Shown: positions 36,725 to 52,403, counted from the first letter of the stretch. The stretch: DNA of 64,000 nucleotides from Limisphaera sp049537155 (GCF_049537155.1 NZ_JBMVQZ010000005.1:124001-188000); one strand, 5' to 3'. Notes: generated from the letters alone by a model not told the origin. Made by a program: numbers and translations.

Positions 36725-36820
36725 GGAGGGTTGCGCCGGGGTCGAATCTCTTTATGCTGATGAGGCCGCGCTGCCCCGGTGGTGGCGCGAGACGGTCAAC
36801 ACACTTCGAAGGTTTGGAAT

Positions 36821-37087
36821 ATGGCCAAGAAACTGACCTGGACAGCAGTGGTTCTGCTGATCGCCGGGCTTCTGGTGGTGAGCGGGGTGGTGCCCGTGGG
36901 ACGTGTCGTGGGACTGTACGTGACCCTGCCGGTCGGCGTCGTGTTGCTGGGCATGAGCCTCATCTGGCGGATGTTGGAACGGCAGGAGGAGGCACCGGCC
37001 GGTGCCGCCGCGTCCGAGGCACGAGCCGGTCACGAACCCCCGGGCACTCACAAGGAAGGGGGATGCGGTTGCGGCTGCCACCATTGA
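36821..37087 (+). CDS. Mini membrane protein with Cys/His tail
   Basis: 88 residues. Two membrane helices (about 6-25 and 28-50), then a cytoplasmic or periplasmic Glu/Ala linker, ending in GGCGCGCHH. The C-terminal three Cys and two His within seven residues suggest metal binding. No named family. It may be regulated through the TTGAC-N4-GTCAA site upstream. Confidence 0.55.
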   Translation: MAKKLTWTAVVLLIAGLLVVSGVVPVGRVVGLYVTLPVGVVLLGMSLIWRMLERQEEAPAGAAASEARAGHEPPGTHKEGGCGCGCHH

Positions 37088-37234
37088 TCGATCGGCCAGA
37101 TTCTCGGCGCAGCGAATCGGGGCATCGCTTCTTCCGGCGGGCCGGGAGGTCCTCCTGCGCAACCGGCGGGGCTGGGAAGGGTTGCTTCGCGAATGGTCGG
37201 ACCGTCCAACCGGCGGACTGACCCACTCCTACCC

Positions 37235-39088
37235 ATGGCAGAGACCAAACGTCCTGCGCACCAGTACGACGAGAGCAAGATCAAAACGTTGTCGTCGCTG
37301 GAGCACATCCGGCTGCGCACCGGCATGTACATCGGCCGTCTGGGCAACGGATCCCATTACGACGACGGATGTTACATCCTGCTCAAGGAGGTCATCGACA
37401 ACGCGGTGGACGAGTTCATCATGGGGTACGGTCGCCAGATTGACCTGGAGATCGAAGGTCCCCGCGTGCGCGTCCGGGACTACGGGCGCGGCATCCCGCT
37501 GGGCAAGGTGGTCGATTGTGTCTCCACCATCAACACCGGGGCCAAGTACAACGATGACGTCTTCCAGTTCAGCGTGGGGCTGAACGGGGTCGGCGCCAAG
37601 GCCGTCAACGCCCTCTCCCGCCATTTCCTCGTCCGCAGCCATCGAAACGGCCAGTTCGTCGAGGCCGTGTTCCGCCAGGGGCGTCTTCTCGAGGAACGCA
37701 AGGGAAAGGATCCACAGGCGGCCGACGGCACCTTCGTCGAGTTCGAGCCGGACCCCGAGATCTTTCGCGACTGGTCTTTCCGGTTGGAACATGTGGAACG
37801 GCGGTTGCGGCACTACAGCTATCTGAACAGCGGCCTGAAACTGGTCCTCCGCTGGAACGGTGAACCGCCGCGGGATTTTCATTCCCGCCACGGGTTGATG
37901 GACCTGGTCATGGAAGAGCTGGCCACCGACGGAAGCGAACCGCTCTACCCGCCCCTGCATTACAGTTCCCGCACGCTGGAGTTCTGTTTCACCCACACCA
38001 ACGGCCGCTACGGCGAGACGGTCTACTCGTTCGTCAACGGGCAGTACACCAGCGACGGAGGCACGCACCTCAGCGCCTTCCGTGAGGGCCTCCTAAAAGC
38101 CGTGAATGAATACGCCCACACACGCTTCGAGGGCGATGACGTCCGGGAATCCCTCGTCGGCGCCGTGGCCGTGCGACTGAAGGACCCCGTTTTCGAATCC
38201 CAGACCAAGAACAAGCTCGGCAACACCGAGATCCGGGCCGAACTGGTCAACAAGGTCCGCGAAGAACTCCTGCACTTCTTCCAGCGCAACCGCACCATCG
38301 CCGAGGCCATTCTGGCCAAGGTTCGGGACACCCAGCAGTTGCGCAGGGAACTGCAGGCGGTCAAAAAACTGGCGCGTGAACGGGCGCGCGCCATCAGCCT
38401 GCGCATCCCCCAGTTGAAAGATTGCCGGCGGCACTACGACAAACGCACCGGCAGGGGCGCCGGCACCATGATCTTCCTTTGCGAGGGCCAGTCCGCCGCA
38501 GGCTCCATCACCTCCTGCCGCGACGTCGAAACCCAGGCCGTCTTCGTCCTCAAGGGCAAGCCCCTCAACGTCTGGGAGCTCAAACGCGAGGTGATGTACA
38601 AGAACGACGAGCTCTACAATCTCATGCAAGCCCTCAACATCGAGGACGGCGTGGACGGCCTGCGTTACGAAAAGGTCATCCTGGCCACCGACGCCGATGT
38701 GGACGGCCTCCACATCCGGAACCTGATGATCGCGTACTTCTTCCGCTTCTTTGATGCCCTGATCCATGACGGCCACCTCTACGTGCTGGAAACGCCGCTG
38801 TTCCGCGTGCGCAACAAGGAACGCACCCTCTACTGTTACAGCGAGGCCGAGCGCGACACCGCCGTCCGCGAACTGGGCGGCAAACCGGAAATCACCCGGT
38901 TCAAGGGACTGGGCGAGATCAGCCCGCGAGAGTTTGCCCGGTTCATCGGACCGGAGATGCGGTTGAGCCGCGTGGAATACGCACCCCGTCCCGAGGCGGC
39001 GGCCATCCTGGACTTTTACCTGGGCCGCAACACCCCCCAACGCCGCGAGTACATCATGGAACACCTGGTGGTCCCGGACACCGAATGA
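37235..39088 (+). CDS. parE: DNA topoisomerase IV / gyrase subunit B (ParE type)
   Basis: 617 residues from the ATG at 37235. GHKL ATPase with EVIDNAVDE (E52, N56) and the ATP loop RDYGRGIP. The TOPRIM domain has CEGQSAAGSI (near 416) and metal-binding DADVDG (near 486). The block RGKPLN-like, here LKGKPLNVWEL, and ALNIEDGVDGLRY match ParE of Bacteroidota and relatives rather than E. coli GyrB. The usual EGDSA reads EGQSA. The catalytic subunit gene parC does not follow: the next gene is an M3 peptidase. Confidence 0.88.
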   Translation: MAETKRPAHQYDESKIKTLSSLEHIRLRTGMYIGRLGNGSHYDDGCYILLKEVIDNAVDEFIMGYGRQIDLEIEGPRVRVRDYGRGIPLGKVVDCVSTINTGAKYNDDVFQFSVGLNGVGAKAVNALSRHFLVRSHRNGQFVEAVFRQGRLLEERKGKDPQAADGTFVEFEPDPEIFRDWSFRLEHVERRLRHYSYLNSGLKLVLRWNGEPPRDFHSRHGLMDLVMEELATDGSEPLYPPLHYSSRTLEFCFTHTNGRYGETVYSFVNGQYTSDGGTHLSAFREGLLKAVNEYAHTRFEGDDVRESLVGAVAVRLKDPVFESQTKNKLGNTEIRAELVNKVREELLHFFQRNRTIAEAILAKVRDTQQLRRELQAVKKLARERARAISLRIPQLKDCRRHYDKRTGRGAGTMIFLCEGQSAAGSITSCRDVETQAVFVLKGKPLNVWELKREVMYKNDELYNLMQALNIEDGVDGLRYEKVILATDADVDGLHIRNLMIAYFFRFFDALIHDGHLYVLETPLFRVRNKERTLYCYSEAERDTAVRELGGKPEITRFKGLGEISPREFARFIGPEMRLSRVEYAPRPEAAAILDFYLGRNTPQRREYIMEHLVVPDTE

Positions 39089-39194
39089 CGGCCGACTTGA
39101 CTCCTCCTCACACTCCACCCGCCCGCAGGGCCCGGGCCCGAACGGCAGTCGCCGTGCTTGCCGGATCCGGTCCCGCCTTCTACGATGCGGGGCC

Positions 39195-41336
39195 ATGGTT
39201 GCCAAAACGTGGGCCCCTTGGGCACTGGCTCTCATCATGACCGGCTGCACCGCTGCTTCACACAAGGAAACGTTTCAAAAGCCCATCCGCTCCCTCAAAG
39301 AGGCGCAGGCCCGGGCGGAACGCTTCGGCTCGGTCATCGCCGTGCCGGAGTTCGAAACCTCGCCGGAGGCCATCCGCCAACTGGTGGATCGGACCATCCG
39401 GACGGGAAACGCCGCCCTCGACGAAATCGCCGCTCTGGATCGGACCCGGTTGACCTTCGACGACACCGTTCGCGCGCTGGACGACCTCGGCCACATGGTG
39501 GGCACGGCAGCCAACCGGCTGGCCTTCATCAAGGAAACCAGCCCCGACGCCTCGCTTCGTGAGGCGGCCACCGAGGGCCTCAAGACCCTGCAGGAATGGA
39601 GCGTCGGCATCGAGTATCGGGAGGACGTCTACCAGGTTATCCGGGCCTACGCCGACACCCAACCCCGGCTTTTCGGCGAGGACGCCAAGCTCCTCGAAGA
39701 AACCCTGCGCGACTATCGCCGGGCCGGACTCCACCTGCCCCGCCAACAGCGTGATCAGGTCGAGCAATGGCGCAAGGAACTGGCCCGTCTCAGCACCGAC
39801 TTCGACACCCATATCACCCGCGCCCAAAAGGCCCTCCGCTTCACCCGCAGTGAACTCGAGGGAGTCCCCGAAAACTTCCTCAACCTCCCCGACATCCACA
39901 CCGGCCCCGACGAGTACACCATCCACGTCAACGTGACCTGGCAATACCTGATGATCATGGAAAATGCCCGGCGGGAAGAGGTCCGGCGCCGGGTGGAAAC
40001 CGAACGCTACCGGCTGGCCCGCGAGGAAAACGCCGAACTGGTGGGACGCATCCTGGCGCTGCGCGACCGGATCGCCAAGGCCCTCGGTTACGCCCACTGG
40101 GCCGATTACCAGATCGAACCCAAGATGGCCAAAACCGCCGCTCGCGCCCTGAGTTTCCTCCGGGAAACCGCCGCCGCCCTGCAACCCAAGTTCGACGAGG
40201 AAAAGGCCATCTTCCAGGCCATGAAGGCGCGCGACACGGGCGACCCCAACGCCCGCCTCCACATCTGGGACTGGCGTTACTACGCCAACCAGCTCAAGAA
40301 AGAACGTTACCAGGTGGACGCCGAACAGTTGCGGGTCTATTTCCCCTACCAGCAGGTGCTCGATGGAATGTTCCGGATTTACCAGCGCATCTTCGAACTG
40401 CGGTTCGACCCCATCGAACCGCCCTGGCGCTGGGTGCCGGAGATCCAGCTCTACGCCGTCAGCGACGCGGTCACAGGCGAACCTCTGGGGCTCTTCTACC
40501 TGGACATGTTCCCGCGTGAGGGCAAGTTCAATCACTTCGCCCAGTTCGGTCTCATCGAGGGCAAACTCCTGCCGGACGGCCGCTATCAACGGCCCACCGT
40601 CGCCCTGGTCTGCAACTTTCCCCCGCCCCAACCCGACCGGCCCTCCCTCCTCTCCCATTCAGAAGTGGAAACCCTCTTCCACGAATTCGGCCACGCCATG
40701 CATTCGATCCTCACCCGGGCCAAATACAGCCGCTTCGCCGGCACCAGCGTGCCGCGCGACTTCGTGGAAGCCCCCTCCCAAATGCTGGAAAACTGGGTGT
40801 GGGACAAGACCGTGCTGGACAGTTTCGCCGCCGACTACCGCGATGCCTCGCGCAAGATCCCCCCGGAAATCCTGCAAAAACTCAAGGACGCCAAAAAAGC
40901 CAGCATCGCACATTTCTACAGGCGCCAGTTCTCTTTCGGGATCATGGATCTGATCCTGCACACACAGATCACCGGGGAAAACCCCTCGGAGGCCGTTCCG
41001 CTGGCAAACCGGATCCTGGGCGAGGTCTTCTATCCCATGCCCGAAGACACCACGTTCATCACCTACTTCGGGCACTTCACCGGCTATGACGCCGGCTACT
41101 ACGGCTATGCATGGGCGGACGTCATCGCCGCCGACATGGCCACCGTGTTCGAACAGGCTCCGGAAGGTTACCTCGATGTCTCGGCCGGGCGCCGGCTGCG
41201 CCGCGAGATTTACGAGCCCGGTGATTCAAGAGACGTGAACGAATCCGTGGAAAAATTCCTCGGCCGCCCGGTGCGGCGCGAACCGTTCCTGCGCGAGTTG
41301 GGCATCCTGCCGGAAAACGCGGCGACGACGCGCTGA
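39195..41336 (+). CDS. M3-family oligopeptidase lipoprotein
   Basis: 713 residues. The N-terminus MVAKTWAPWALALIMTGCT has a lipoprotein signal with cleavage before Cys, so unlike cytoplasmic PepF/OpdA it should be exported. The thimet-like core has FHEFGHAMHS (His 496 and 500, zinc ligands; Glu 497 catalytic) and the typical upstream loop and FAGTSVPRDFVEAPSQ. It degrades short peptides. Convergent with the Agl23 gene. Confidence 0.9.
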   Translation: MVAKTWAPWALALIMTGCTAASHKETFQKPIRSLKEAQARAERFGSVIAVPEFETSPEAIRQLVDRTIRTGNAALDEIAALDRTRLTFDDTVRALDDLGHMVGTAANRLAFIKETSPDASLREAATEGLKTLQEWSVGIEYREDVYQVIRAYADTQPRLFGEDAKLLEETLRDYRRAGLHLPRQQRDQVEQWRKELARLSTDFDTHITRAQKALRFTRSELEGVPENFLNLPDIHTGPDEYTIHVNVTWQYLMIMENARREEVRRRVETERYRLAREENAELVGRILALRDRIAKALGYAHWADYQIEPKMAKTAARALSFLRETAAALQPKFDEEKAIFQAMKARDTGDPNARLHIWDWRYYANQLKKERYQVDAEQLRVYFPYQQVLDGMFRIYQRIFELRFDPIEPPWRWVPEIQLYAVSDAVTGEPLGLFYLDMFPREGKFNHFAQFGLIEGKLLPDGRYQRPTVALVCNFPPPQPDRPSLLSHSEVETLFHEFGHAMHSILTRAKYSRFAGTSVPRDFVEAPSQMLENWVWDKTVLDSFAADYRDASRKIPPEILQKLKDAKKASIAHFYRRQFSFGIMDLILHTQITGENPSEAVPLANRILGEVFYPMPEDTTFITYFGHFTGYDAGYYGYAWADVIAADMATVFEQAPEGYLDVSAGRRLRREIYEPGDSRDVNESVEKFLGRPVRREPFLRELGILPENAATTR

Positions 41337-41440
41337 GGCCGGGGTACGACCCGTCCGAGAAACCGCAATCGGTCCCGCGGTCCGGGGCCGGGTGCAACCT
41401 GTCCGTCATCAGGGAGGTCCCATGCCGCACCCGATGAGGT

Positions 41441-43018
41441 TCAGGGCACCGGCGAACCCGCCTCTTCCTCCGCCGCGGGGCGCGTTTCGAGCCAGTGTTT
41501 CCAGAGCTCCAATTCCACGTACAGCTCCAGAAACACCTTGGGCCGGATCTCGTACATGCCGGCCATGAGCCAGCGCCTGTCGGAGCGTTCGTCCCAGCGC
41601 ACATTCCATTCCGCCGCCGCCACGATGACCGGCGCGACCGGCTCATCCGGGAAACGGTCGTACCAACCCACCCGTTCGAAGGCGCGCCAGTACCACGGCA
41701 GCGGCCAGTACTCGTGCCGGGGCACCGCCACTTGGATGAGCATGCGCGGTCCGTCCGGGTGCACCGCCGCCAGCTCCTTCACCCGGTTCACCAGGCCCAA
41801 CAGGTCCGGCACGGTTTGCGCGTAGACATAGGGGTTGCGCCAGTCCGAGTGGCGGATGAAGTTCGCCTGCACACACTGCCAGGCCAGATGCAGCGCGCCG
41901 ATCGCGCCCCACGCAACAAACAGCACCCGCGCGCCCGGATGCGAGAGCCAACGCCAGGTCACCACCACACCCGCGCCCGCCAAAAGGACGAAACCGTGCC
42001 AGAAACCGACGGCGCACCAGGGCGTCTTGTAGGGGATGACGGAATAAAAAACCGTCAACAACCCCGTATAAAGCACGAGGCACCGCAACCATCCACGGTG
42101 GATCTCGCCCGGGCCGTGTCCCCGCCAGGCCGCCAGCACCGCGGGAAACGCCAGGATGAAAATGATCCCCTCGCTCCACACCCAACCGCGGGGCCGGTGG
42201 AACCACAGGAGCCGTTCCAGGTAGAAATACCACGGATGAATGTGCGGGGAGTCACCCGCGGCCCGGCGCAGCCACGGCAGATAGGACAGCACCGAGTCCA
42301 AAGGACCCCTGGGATGCGTGAAAAAACTGGTATAGAACGTCACCGAAACCGCCAGCGCCGCCAGGAGCGCCACCACGAGGTGTGCGGTTGGGACAGCCCT
42401 CCTCAATCGCGTCTGCCAACCGCTTCCCCACTCCCAGCGCGCCACCCCCAAAATCGCCAAACCCATGGCCGCAGCGGGCAACAGAAAGGTTTCCTTGGTG
42501 GCGTGCATGAACCCGAGGGCCGCCCCGCCCATCACTGCCCAACCCATCTGTCGCGAACGGATGTACGCCCAGGCCGACCAACCCAGCACCAAGGTGGAAA
42601 GGGCCAGCAACATCTCATGAATGAAGTTGCGACTGTAAAAGACCAGCGCCGGTGACAGGGCGGTGAAGAGCGCCGCCACCAGAATGGCCGGCAGACCCAT
42701 GGCCTGGCGCAGGGGCCACAGGAGCAGCACCAGCGCCGCACCGGCCAGGGCCGGGGTGAGCCGCAACGTGGCCTCATCCAGCTCGGCGAAGCTGGCGACA
42801 CCGCGCAGGCGGATGGGAATCAGCGAGAGGTAATAAAGCGTGGGACCGTGGTGTTCGGCCGGATCGTATCGGTAAGGTTCGCTTTGCCAGGCGGCGGCCT
42901 GACGGATGGCGTTGACCGCCTCGTCATTGTGCATGGGGCGGAGGTCCAGCCGCACGCAGCGGACCCCCAGCCCCAGGAGGACAATCAACAGGAAGGCCCA
43001 TGCCCCCGCCCGAGTCAT
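41441..43018 (-). CDS. Membrane glycosyltransferase, Agl23/TIGR03663-like
   Basis: 525 residues from the ATG at 43018. A GT-C protein of the family named for an archaeal flippase-associated protein. The acidic first loop after helix 1 is MHNDEAVNA. Further motifs are HHGPTLYYLS, HATKETF and IPYKTPWC, in the order expected. About ten membrane helices. It likely transfers sugar from a polyprenyl carrier to protein or glycan in the periplasm. Its ATG overlaps the stop of the discoidin-domain gene (ATGA). Confidence 0.8.
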   Translation of the reverse strand: MTRAGAWAFLLIVLLGLGVRCVRLDLRPMHNDEAVNAIRQAAAWQSEPYRYDPAEHHGPTLYYLSLIPIRLRGVASFAELDEATLRLTPALAGAALVLLLWPLRQAMGLPAILVAALFTALSPALVFYSRNFIHEMLLALSTLVLGWSAWAYIRSRQMGWAVMGGAALGFMHATKETFLLPAAAMGLAILGVARWEWGSGWQTRLRRAVPTAHLVVALLAALAVSVTFYTSFFTHPRGPLDSVLSYLPWLRRAAGDSPHIHPWYFYLERLLWFHRPRGWVWSEGIIFILAFPAVLAAWRGHGPGEIHRGWLRCLVLYTGLLTVFYSVIPYKTPWCAVGFWHGFVLLAGAGVVVTWRWLSHPGARVLFVAWGAIGALHLAWQCVQANFIRHSDWRNPYVYAQTVPDLLGLVNRVKELAAVHPDGPRMLIQVAVPRHEYWPLPWYWRAFERVGWYDRFPDEPVAPVIVAAAEWNVRWDERSDRRWLMAGMYEIRPKVFLELYVELELWKHWLETRPAAEEEAGSPVP

Positions 43019-43704
43019 GAGGCCGGAAGGGCATAAACCTCGATCTCCTGCCAGCAGTTCAGAGCGCTCTGACTGCTCCCGCGGGTGTAACAACGCACAT
43101 AGCGGGCGGTGACACCCTTGCCATCCACGATCTTGCCGTAGTGTGTTTCAAAATACTCACGATCCGTACCTACGCCCAGGCCGGAACTGTTGTCGGTGTC
43201 GTTGTTGAACAGGGTGATGACGCCCTCTTTGAACTCCGGATCATTCGAGACCTGCACGATCACGTCGCGGAAAATCTGCAGGTAGCGGTGATCGTGCCAC
43301 ATCGCGATGGCGTAGATCTTGTAAGGTTGACCCAGGTCCACCTGCACCCACTGGGTGCCCCGGCGGAACTCCACCGCGTCGTAATCGAAAGCCTCCTTCT
43401 TGCCGTCGGTGATCTGGCTCAGCTCGCCCGTGAACGGTTGCACGCTGGCGGTGACGGGTTTCCCGAGGGCCACATTGGTCACGCCCCTGGGCACGTAAAA
43501 GGGCGGCCGCGGTTTGTCGGACAACGGCTCGATGTTGGGGCCGCTGGGCAGGTCTTCCGGCGTCCCCTTGAGCGTGGGGGCCGGCAGTTTCAGTTCCAGC
43601 GGCACCTTTTCCTGGGCACAAACCGTCCCGGCAACCGCACCCCAGACAAGGGCCGCACCCAACAGTCCGCTCCATCCCTTTGCCATTCGTTCAACGTTCA
43701 CCAT
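43015..43704 (-). CDS. Exported discoidin (F5/8C)-like protein
   Basis: 229 residues. Signal peptide (WSGLLGAALVWGAVAGTVCAQ), a proline-rich segment (about 35-75), then a beta-sandwich discoidin domain (about 75-225) with NVALGKPVTASVQPFTGELSQ, QWVQVDLGQPYKIYAIAMWH and YVRCYTRGSSQS. Such domains bind sugars. It overlaps the downstream glycosyltransferase by four bases, suggesting the two act together. A Shine-Dalgarno-like AGGA lies 11 bases before the ATG at 43704; an ATG at 43686 is possible. Confidence 0.8.
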   Translation of the reverse strand: MVNVERMAKGWSGLLGAALVWGAVAGTVCAQEKVPLELKLPAPTLKGTPEDLPSGPNIEPLSDKPRPPFYVPRGVTNVALGKPVTASVQPFTGELSQITDGKKEAFDYDAVEFRRGTQWVQVDLGQPYKIYAIAMWHDHRYLQIFRDVIVQVSNDPEFKEGVITLFNNDTDNSSGLGVGTDREYFETHYGKIVDGKGVTARYVRCYTRGSSQSALNCWQEIEVYALPAS

Positions 43705-44294
43705 AACGCGATTCTTCCTCTTTCAGATTTGCTTCACAGTAGCCCAAGCCCCCACCAGACGAAAGGCCAAACCGACCGGCCACTTCAGAAGTTTCTGACG
43801 CCGGACGCTCCCGGGCTATTCAGGACGCGTCAGAACCCTGACCACCAGCCGACCGCCCGGCGGCGGCACCCGGGTCAACCCGGCGGCTGCCTCAGAAGTT
43901 CCTTCTCGAGGCCATCTTCAAGTAGCGCACCGGCCGGCCGCAACCACGCATCCCCATCCGGCGGGAAACAGCGAAAGCGGACAGCCTCGGAAACGTTGCG
44001 CCCGATTCGACCAGGCGGGGGTGCCATGCCGCAACCCTGCCAGTGTCCCCACCCGGATGAACCACAGATCCCGGAGGGCGCCGGCGTTCGGGGCTCGGTG
44101 GTGTCGCGGTTGAAGAGGAAGCCGTGGTGCCGGAAGATGCGTGCAGAGGAGGCAACATTGCCCGGGCACGAGACGGGTGCGGCAGACGAGAGGTAACCCC
44201 GCTGCATCGCAGGAGGGCAAGGTCGCCCGAGTGTTGTGTCCGGCCGGGCGGTGTCGGCTTGCGCGCCGAACAGGCGGGTCCTATCGTCCGGCGC
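43705..44294. other. Intergenic, no gene recognised
   Basis: 590 bp between divergent genes. A minus-strand open frame (to about 44207) has a few Trp/Cys-rich stretches but no start or family match. No promoter or RNA was identified. Confidence 0.4.
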
Positions 44295-44882
44295 ATGAAG
44301 GCGTGGACATGGGCGGTGATACTGGCGGGGTTGTGCGGAGCCGTTTCCCTGCGAGCCCAGGACCCTGCGGTGGAGGACCGACTGACCCGCATCGAGGGCC
44401 AGATCCGGGATCTCCTGGCCGCACAGGCGGAGATCCAGAAACGGATGGCCGGGCTGGTGCGCGAATTGAGCGAGCTGCGAGACGAGGTCCGGTCGGGCAC
44501 GGGCGAGTGGGCCACCCGGGCCGAGGTGCGCCGGCTGGGCGAGGCGATCCAGGAAGTAGACAGGAAACGGCGCGAGGACTACGAGAAAATCGCGCAGGAA
44601 CTGCAGCAGTTGGCGAAACTGCTGGCCTCCGGTGGCGGCGGTCGGAGCTCACGCCCGTCCGCAGAAGAGCGCACGGAACGCCGTCGGTCCGATTCCGACA
44701 CGACGGCCGAGCTGGGATACGAATACGCGGTGAAACCCGGGGATACTTTGTACGCCATCATCCAAGCCTACCGCGAGGCGGGGATCAATGTCACATTGTC
44801 GGATGTCCTGAAGGCCAACCCGGGCCTGAACCCCAACCGACTCCAGGTGGGCCAGAAGATTTTCATCCCGCAACCGAAGTAA
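44295..44882 (+). CDS. Exported coiled-coil protein with LysM domain
   Basis: 195 residues. Signal peptide (about 1-21), a helical coiled-coil region (about 24-115: RLTRIEGQIRDLLAAQAE and similar), a basic low-complexity linker, and a C-terminal LysM domain (about 143-193: YAVKPGDTLYAI, NPGLNPNRLQVGQKIFIP). LysM binds peptidoglycan. It probably tethers a coiled-coil scaffold to the cell wall. Confidence 0.8.
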   Translation: MKAWTWAVILAGLCGAVSLRAQDPAVEDRLTRIEGQIRDLLAAQAEIQKRMAGLVRELSELRDEVRSGTGEWATRAEVRRLGEAIQEVDRKRREDYEKIAQELQQLAKLLASGGGGRSSRPSAEERTERRRSDSDTTAELGYEYAVKPGDTLYAIIQAYREAGINVTLSDVLKANPGLNPNRLQVGQKIFIPQPK

Positions 44883-45003
44883 GCCCGCCCCTGCCGGTGG
44901 CGCGGATCTCGTCTTGCTTCTGCCGGCCTGTCTGATCGGGTGGGGAACCGTTCCGGTGCTGCAGGTCTCACCCGCAGGCCGTAAAGGAGTGGTCGCCGCA
45001 CCG

Positions 45004-46149
45004 TCAACGGCGCTCGATCATCTCTCGGAAACGGGCGAACAACGGTGCTGCGTCGTGCGGGCCCGGAGCCGCCTCGGGATGGTACTGAACGGAAAAGATG
45101 GGCTTGCTACGGTGTCGCATCCCCTCGACGGTCTTGTCGTTGAGGTTGATCCGGTCCACGACCACATCCGAAGGGAGTGTGTCCGGGTCCACCGCGAATC
45201 CGTGGTTCTGCGAGGTGATTTCGACCCGGCCGCTTTCGAGGTCCTTGACCGGCTGGTTGGCGCCGTGGTGACCGAACTTCAGTTTGAAGGTTTTGCCTCC
45301 GAACGCCTGGCCCAGGATCTGGTGTCCCAGGCAGATGCCGAAGATGGGGATCCCGGTGCGGATCAGGTCGGCCACCGCACGAACGGCATAGTCCAGGGCT
45401 GCCGGATCGCCCGGCCCGTTGGAAAGAAACACCCCTGCGGGCTTGTAATGCAGGACCTCCTCGGCCGGTGTATGCGCGGGCACGACCTGGACGGCGAAGC
45501 CGTGCTGCCGGAGCTGCCGCAGGATGTTGTACTTCACCCCGAAGTCGTAGGCCACGATGGGAATGTCCGCCGGCGGCAACCGGGGCGGTGCCACCCGCGG
45601 GTTACAATTCTCCAAGTGGAACGGCACGCTCAGACGGCCGTCCTCGTCCCACCGGAACGGCTCCGGATGCGTGACCTCCCGCACGTAATCCACACCGATC
45701 AGCCCGTGCCAGGACCGCGCCCGTTCCACCGCTTCCTCGTCGGAAACATCTTCCGTGGAGAGGAAACCGTTCAAGGCGCCACGGACGCGCAGCTTTTTCG
45801 TGAGGGCGCGCGTGTCCACGCCCTGGATCCCGGGGATGCCGTAGGACTCCAGGTATTCGGAAACCGACCGCCGTGCGCGCCAGTTCGAGACCACGGGCGA
45901 AAGTTCCCGCACCACAAAACCCGCCACGTGCGGCCGCCATGATTCCACGTCCTCATCGTTGACGCCGTAGTTTCCGATGTGCGGGTAGGTCATGGTGACG
46001 ATCTGCCCCTTGTAGGAGGGATCCGTGAGGATCTCCTGGTAACCGGTGAGGGCGGTGTTGAAGCAGACCTCCCCGCACGCGGATGCGCGGGCACCGAACC
46101 CGGTGCCGTGGTAGACGGTTCCGTCTTCGAGGGCCAGGACGGCTTTCAT
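45004..46149 (-). CDS. carA: Carbamoyl-phosphate synthase small (glutaminase) subunit
   Basis: 381 residues from the ATG at 46149. N-terminal CPSase domain (ALEDGTVYHGTGFG) and C-terminal class I glutaminase with nucleophile in GICLGHQILG (near 273) and the His-x-Glu motif QYHPE. It releases ammonia from glutamine for carbamoyl phosphate, used in pyrimidine and arginine synthesis. The large subunit carB is not adjacent. It sits eight bases after gltD, so it is the last gene of the glt operon. Confidence 0.95.
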   Translation of the reverse strand: MKAVLALEDGTVYHGTGFGARASACGEVCFNTALTGYQEILTDPSYKGQIVTMTYPHIGNYGVNDEDVESWRPHVAGFVVRELSPVVSNWRARRSVSEYLESYGIPGIQGVDTRALTKKLRVRGALNGFLSTEDVSDEEAVERARSWHGLIGVDYVREVTHPEPFRWDEDGRLSVPFHLENCNPRVAPPRLPPADIPIVAYDFGVKYNILRQLRQHGFAVQVVPAHTPAEEVLHYKPAGVFLSNGPGDPAALDYAVRAVADLIRTGIPIFGICLGHQILGQAFGGKTFKLKFGHHGANQPVKDLESGRVEITSQNHGFAVDPDTLPSDVVVDRINLNDKTVEGMRHRSKPIFSVQYHPEAAPGPHDAAPLFARFREMIERR

Positions 46150-46157
46150 CGGGCGGC

Positions 46158-47639
<1,482 letters not shown>

Positions 47640-47672
47640 GGATGTCGTCTCAGAAGAAATGCACCGGGCGCA

Positions 47673-52313
<4,641 letters not shown>

Positions 52314-52362
52314 TCGGTACACTTCTCGCCTGTCCCGACACCGTCGTCGGCAGGTCGAGCGT

Positions 52363-52390
52363 ATTTAATATGAAAAGCCCCCCGCTGCAA
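52363..52390 (-). promoter_or_regulatory. Predicted gltB promoter
   Basis: Minus strand: TTGCAG (plus 52385-52390), 16-bp spacer, TTAAAT (plus 52363-52368). It is the most A/T-rich stretch in the region, about 50 bases from the ATG. The -35 overlaps an inverted repeat. Confidence 0.5.
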
Positions 52391-52403
52391 CCGGTTTGTT
52401 GCA
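52386..52403. promoter_or_regulatory. Inverted repeat overlapping the gltB -35 box
   Basis: TGCAAC (52386-52391) and GTTGCA (52398-52403) with a six-base spacer. Placement on the -35 suggests an operator, perhaps for a nitrogen-responsive regulator. Identity is inferred. Confidence 0.45.

Noticed and set aside
43875..44207. Minus-strand frame with Trp/Cys-rich stretches in the 590-bp gap
   Set aside because: No family resemblance, no ribosome-binding site, and overlapping frames are equally open.
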